DNA from: Nonlabens sp. | GTDB lineage: Bacteria > Bacteroidota > Bacteroidia > Flavobacteriales > Flavobacteriaceae | Assembly: GCA_030731685.1 (NCBI GenBank) | Contig: JANQTO010000088.1 | Coordinates: forward strand, 1 to 6,838 | Direction: 5' to 3' | DNA length: 6,838 nucleotides | Part shown: one piece after another, positions 5,716 to 6,838 of the stretch | Numbering within the stretch: the stretch's first letter is position 1 | Layout: every line of letters starts with the position of its first letter | The notes under the pieces: model-generated | What the model was told of the DNA's origin: nothing | What the model saw: the letters and a program-made list of their open reading frames with translations, nothing else | The model's database searches: none | Program-made: the position numbers and the translations under genes

Positions 5716-6762
5716 ATGAATTTTTCTAAACGCCTGCAAGAATGGTACTTTGTTAACAAACGCGACTTACCATGGCGCAGTATTCAGGACCCTTATTTTA
5801 TTTGGCTCAGTGAAGTGATATTGCAGCAAACCCGCGTAGAGCAAGGCATGCCGTATTATTATGCCTTTACTAAGGCGTTTCCTACGGTACAAGAATTAGC
5901 TGCCGCACCGCAAGAACAGGTACTTAAATTATGGCAGGGATTAGGTTACTATTCACGTGCTAGAAACCTGCATACCGCCGCACAGCAAGTCGGTGCAATG
6001 GGCGGTAATTTTCCTAAAACCTATAAAGAACTACTATCTCTCAAGGGAGTAGGTGATTATACTGCTGCTGCAATAGCGAGTTTTTCCTATAACGAAGCGG
6101 TTCCGGTGGTTGATGGTAATGTCTACAGGGTGCTTTCCCGCATCTATGGAATTGCAACTCCCATTAATAGTACCGCTGGCATTAAAGAATTTAAGGCACT
6201 TGCCGTACAGTTGCTGGACATTAGTAACCCGGGAACCCATAACCAGGCAATCATGGAATTTGGCGCATTGCACTGCAAGCCCGCAAATCCATTTTGTGAA
6301 ACATGTCCTTTTAACGACCAGTGTGTTGCGCATGCCCAGAATCGCACTACTGAACTGCCTGTTAAATTAAAAAGCAAACCCGTAACGCATCTCTACCATC
6401 ATTACCTGGTTGTGCGCACGCCGCTGGACAATACCTTATTGGTAAAAAGACCGCAACAAGGAATTTGGGCAGGGCTTTATGAGTTTCCTTATATAGAGGC
6501 ATCAAAAACCTTAGAGTGTCAGGAGTTGCAAGAACAATTAAAATCGCAGGAGTGGTTGTCGGGAGTTCGCTTTCGCGAAAGCGTAACTCTTCAACATACC
6601 GCAGTGCACAAGCTGTCACACCGTACTATACATGCAACGTTCTGGGAAATCAATACACTGGATGAGGTTAATGATAGTGTTCATATAAAGGACGCGTTTG
6701 AAAAACCGGTACATGTTCTTATGGATCGCTACATGAAATCACAGTGGAATGCGTATCTTTAA
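5716..6762 (+). CDS. mutY: A/G-specific adenine DNA glycosylase MutY
   Basis: This 348-residue base-excision enzyme removes adenine mispaired with 8-oxoguanine or guanine. I choose ATG at 5716 (MNFSKRLQEWYFVNKRDLPWR, a typical MutY beginning) over the in-frame TTG three codons earlier. The catalytic Glu is E33 in SEVILQQT, the helix-hairpin-helix is LLSLKGVGDYTAAAI (about 106-120), and the catalytic Asp is D133 in VVDGNV. The 4Fe-4S ligands are C187, C194, C197 and C203 with the expected C-x6-C-x2-C-x5-C spacing. The C-terminal NUDIX-like 8-oxoG recognition domain (about 225-348) includes WAGLYEFP and HKLSHR, the latter at the FSH-loop position. All key residues are intact and the length is normal. 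It is divergent from HU and 30 nt upstream of ssb, probably one operon. A 16-bp palindrome sits inside the coding sequence at 6568-6583. Confidence 0.97.
   Translation: MNFSKRLQEWYFVNKRDLPWRSIQDPYFIWLSEVILQQTRVEQGMPYYYAFTKAFPTVQELAAAPQEQVLKLWQGLGYYSRARNLHTAAQQVGAMGGNFPKTYKELLSLKGVGDYTAAAIASFSYNEAVPVVDGNVYRVLSRIYGIATPINSTAGIKEFKALAVQLLDISNPGTHNQAIMEFGALHCKPANPFCETCPFNDQCVAHAQNRTTELPVKLKSKPVTHLYHHYLVVRTPLDNTLLVKRPQQGIWAGLYEFPYIEASKTLECQELQEQLKSQEWLSGVRFRESVTLQHTAVHKLSHRTIHATFWEINTLDEVNDSVHIKDAFEKPVHVLMDRYMKSQWNAYL
6568..6583. repeat. 16-bp perfect palindrome inside mutY
   Basis: CGCTTTCGCGAAAGCG is self-complementary over 16 bases and encodes part of RFRESV in the NUDIX-like domain. Flanking GAGTT and AACTC extend the symmetry by 5 bp on each side if one T (6584) is bulged. 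From memory, this type of TTCGCTTTCGCGAAAGCG element is highly repeated in genomes of some marine Flavobacteriaceae. Only one copy is seen in this window. Confidence 0.6.
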
Positions 6763-6792
6763 GTATCTTTACACCCTTAAAATTTTGAGATT

Positions 6793-6838
6793 ATGGCAGG
6801 TACGGTTAATAAAGTAATTTTAGTGGGACACACCGGCG
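6793..6838 (+). CDS. ssb: Single-stranded DNA-binding protein, N-terminus (3' partial)
   Basis: ATG at 6793 opens a frame running off the right edge; the 15 complete codons read MAGTVNKVILVGHTG. This is the characteristic SSB beginning (M-G-x-x-NKVxLxGxxG), the first strand of the OB fold. The protein should bind single-stranded DNA as a tetramer during replication and repair. It starts 30 nt after the mutY stop on the same strand, with an A/T-rich spacer and no obvious terminator, so co-transcription is likely. In related Flavobacteria, mutY-ssb is often followed by gliding gene gldE, which is outside this window. The call rests on a short segment but the motif and neighbour agree. Confidence 0.88.
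   Translation, partial: MAGTVNKVILVGHTG

Noticed and set aside
6034..6619. Minus-strand and alternate-frame open frames within mutY
   Set aside because: They overlap an intact mutY with all catalytic and Fe-S residues and have no family features.
1..6838. CRISPR array, transposon, tRNA or rRNA gene
   Set aside because: No regularly spaced direct repeats, transposase motifs, terminal inverted repeats, cloverleaf or rRNA core sequences were seen on either strand.

Overview
The window looks like a chromosomal segment of a marine-type member of the Flavobacteriaceae (Bacteroidota). The support is low G+C by eye, A-rich leaders with no clear Shine-Dalgarno sequences, a textbook Bacteroidota promoter (TTTG, 17 nt, TATCTTTG), a triple-Y/propeller sensor kinase paired with a LytTR regulator, and the order HU - rng beside mutY - ssb. 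This placement is inference from gene content and signals. No search was run.

Layout, left to right. (1) Positions 2-3398, plus strand: a two-component system. A sensor histidine kinase, cut at its 5' end by the window edge, has a periplasmic beta-propeller sensor, a triple-Y domain, one visible membrane helix and a HisKA_2/HATPase_c kinase. Its stop overlaps the start of a LytTR-type response regulator by 8 nt. (2) Positions 3399-3485: a convergent intergenic region with a perfect 11-bp hairpin that probably terminates transcription from both sides. (3) Positions 5584 down to 3486, minus strand: an HU/IHF-family nucleoid protein, a 30-residue extremely basic protein missed by ordinary length cut-offs, a hairpin terminator that overlaps the small gene's stop, then a 130-nt leader and an RNase E/G-family endoribonuclease (rng). 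(4) Positions 5716-6838, plus strand and divergent from HU: mutY (A/G mismatch adenine glycosylase), then the first 15 codons of ssb, which runs off the right edge.

The left part is a signalling pair whose target is not visible. The centre and right are housekeeping genes for nucleoid structure, possibly the ribosome, RNA processing, and DNA repair and replication. No mobile element, CRISPR array, rRNA or tRNA was seen, and I found no clearly new multi-gene system. The best leads are sequence-level oddities: the tiny Lys/Arg/His-rich gene, an RNase E/G protein without its zinc-link cysteines, an HU with Ile in place of the DNA-intercalating Pro, a 16-bp perfect palindrome inside mutY that looks like a dispersed in-frame repeat, and an rng leader without a recognisable promoter.
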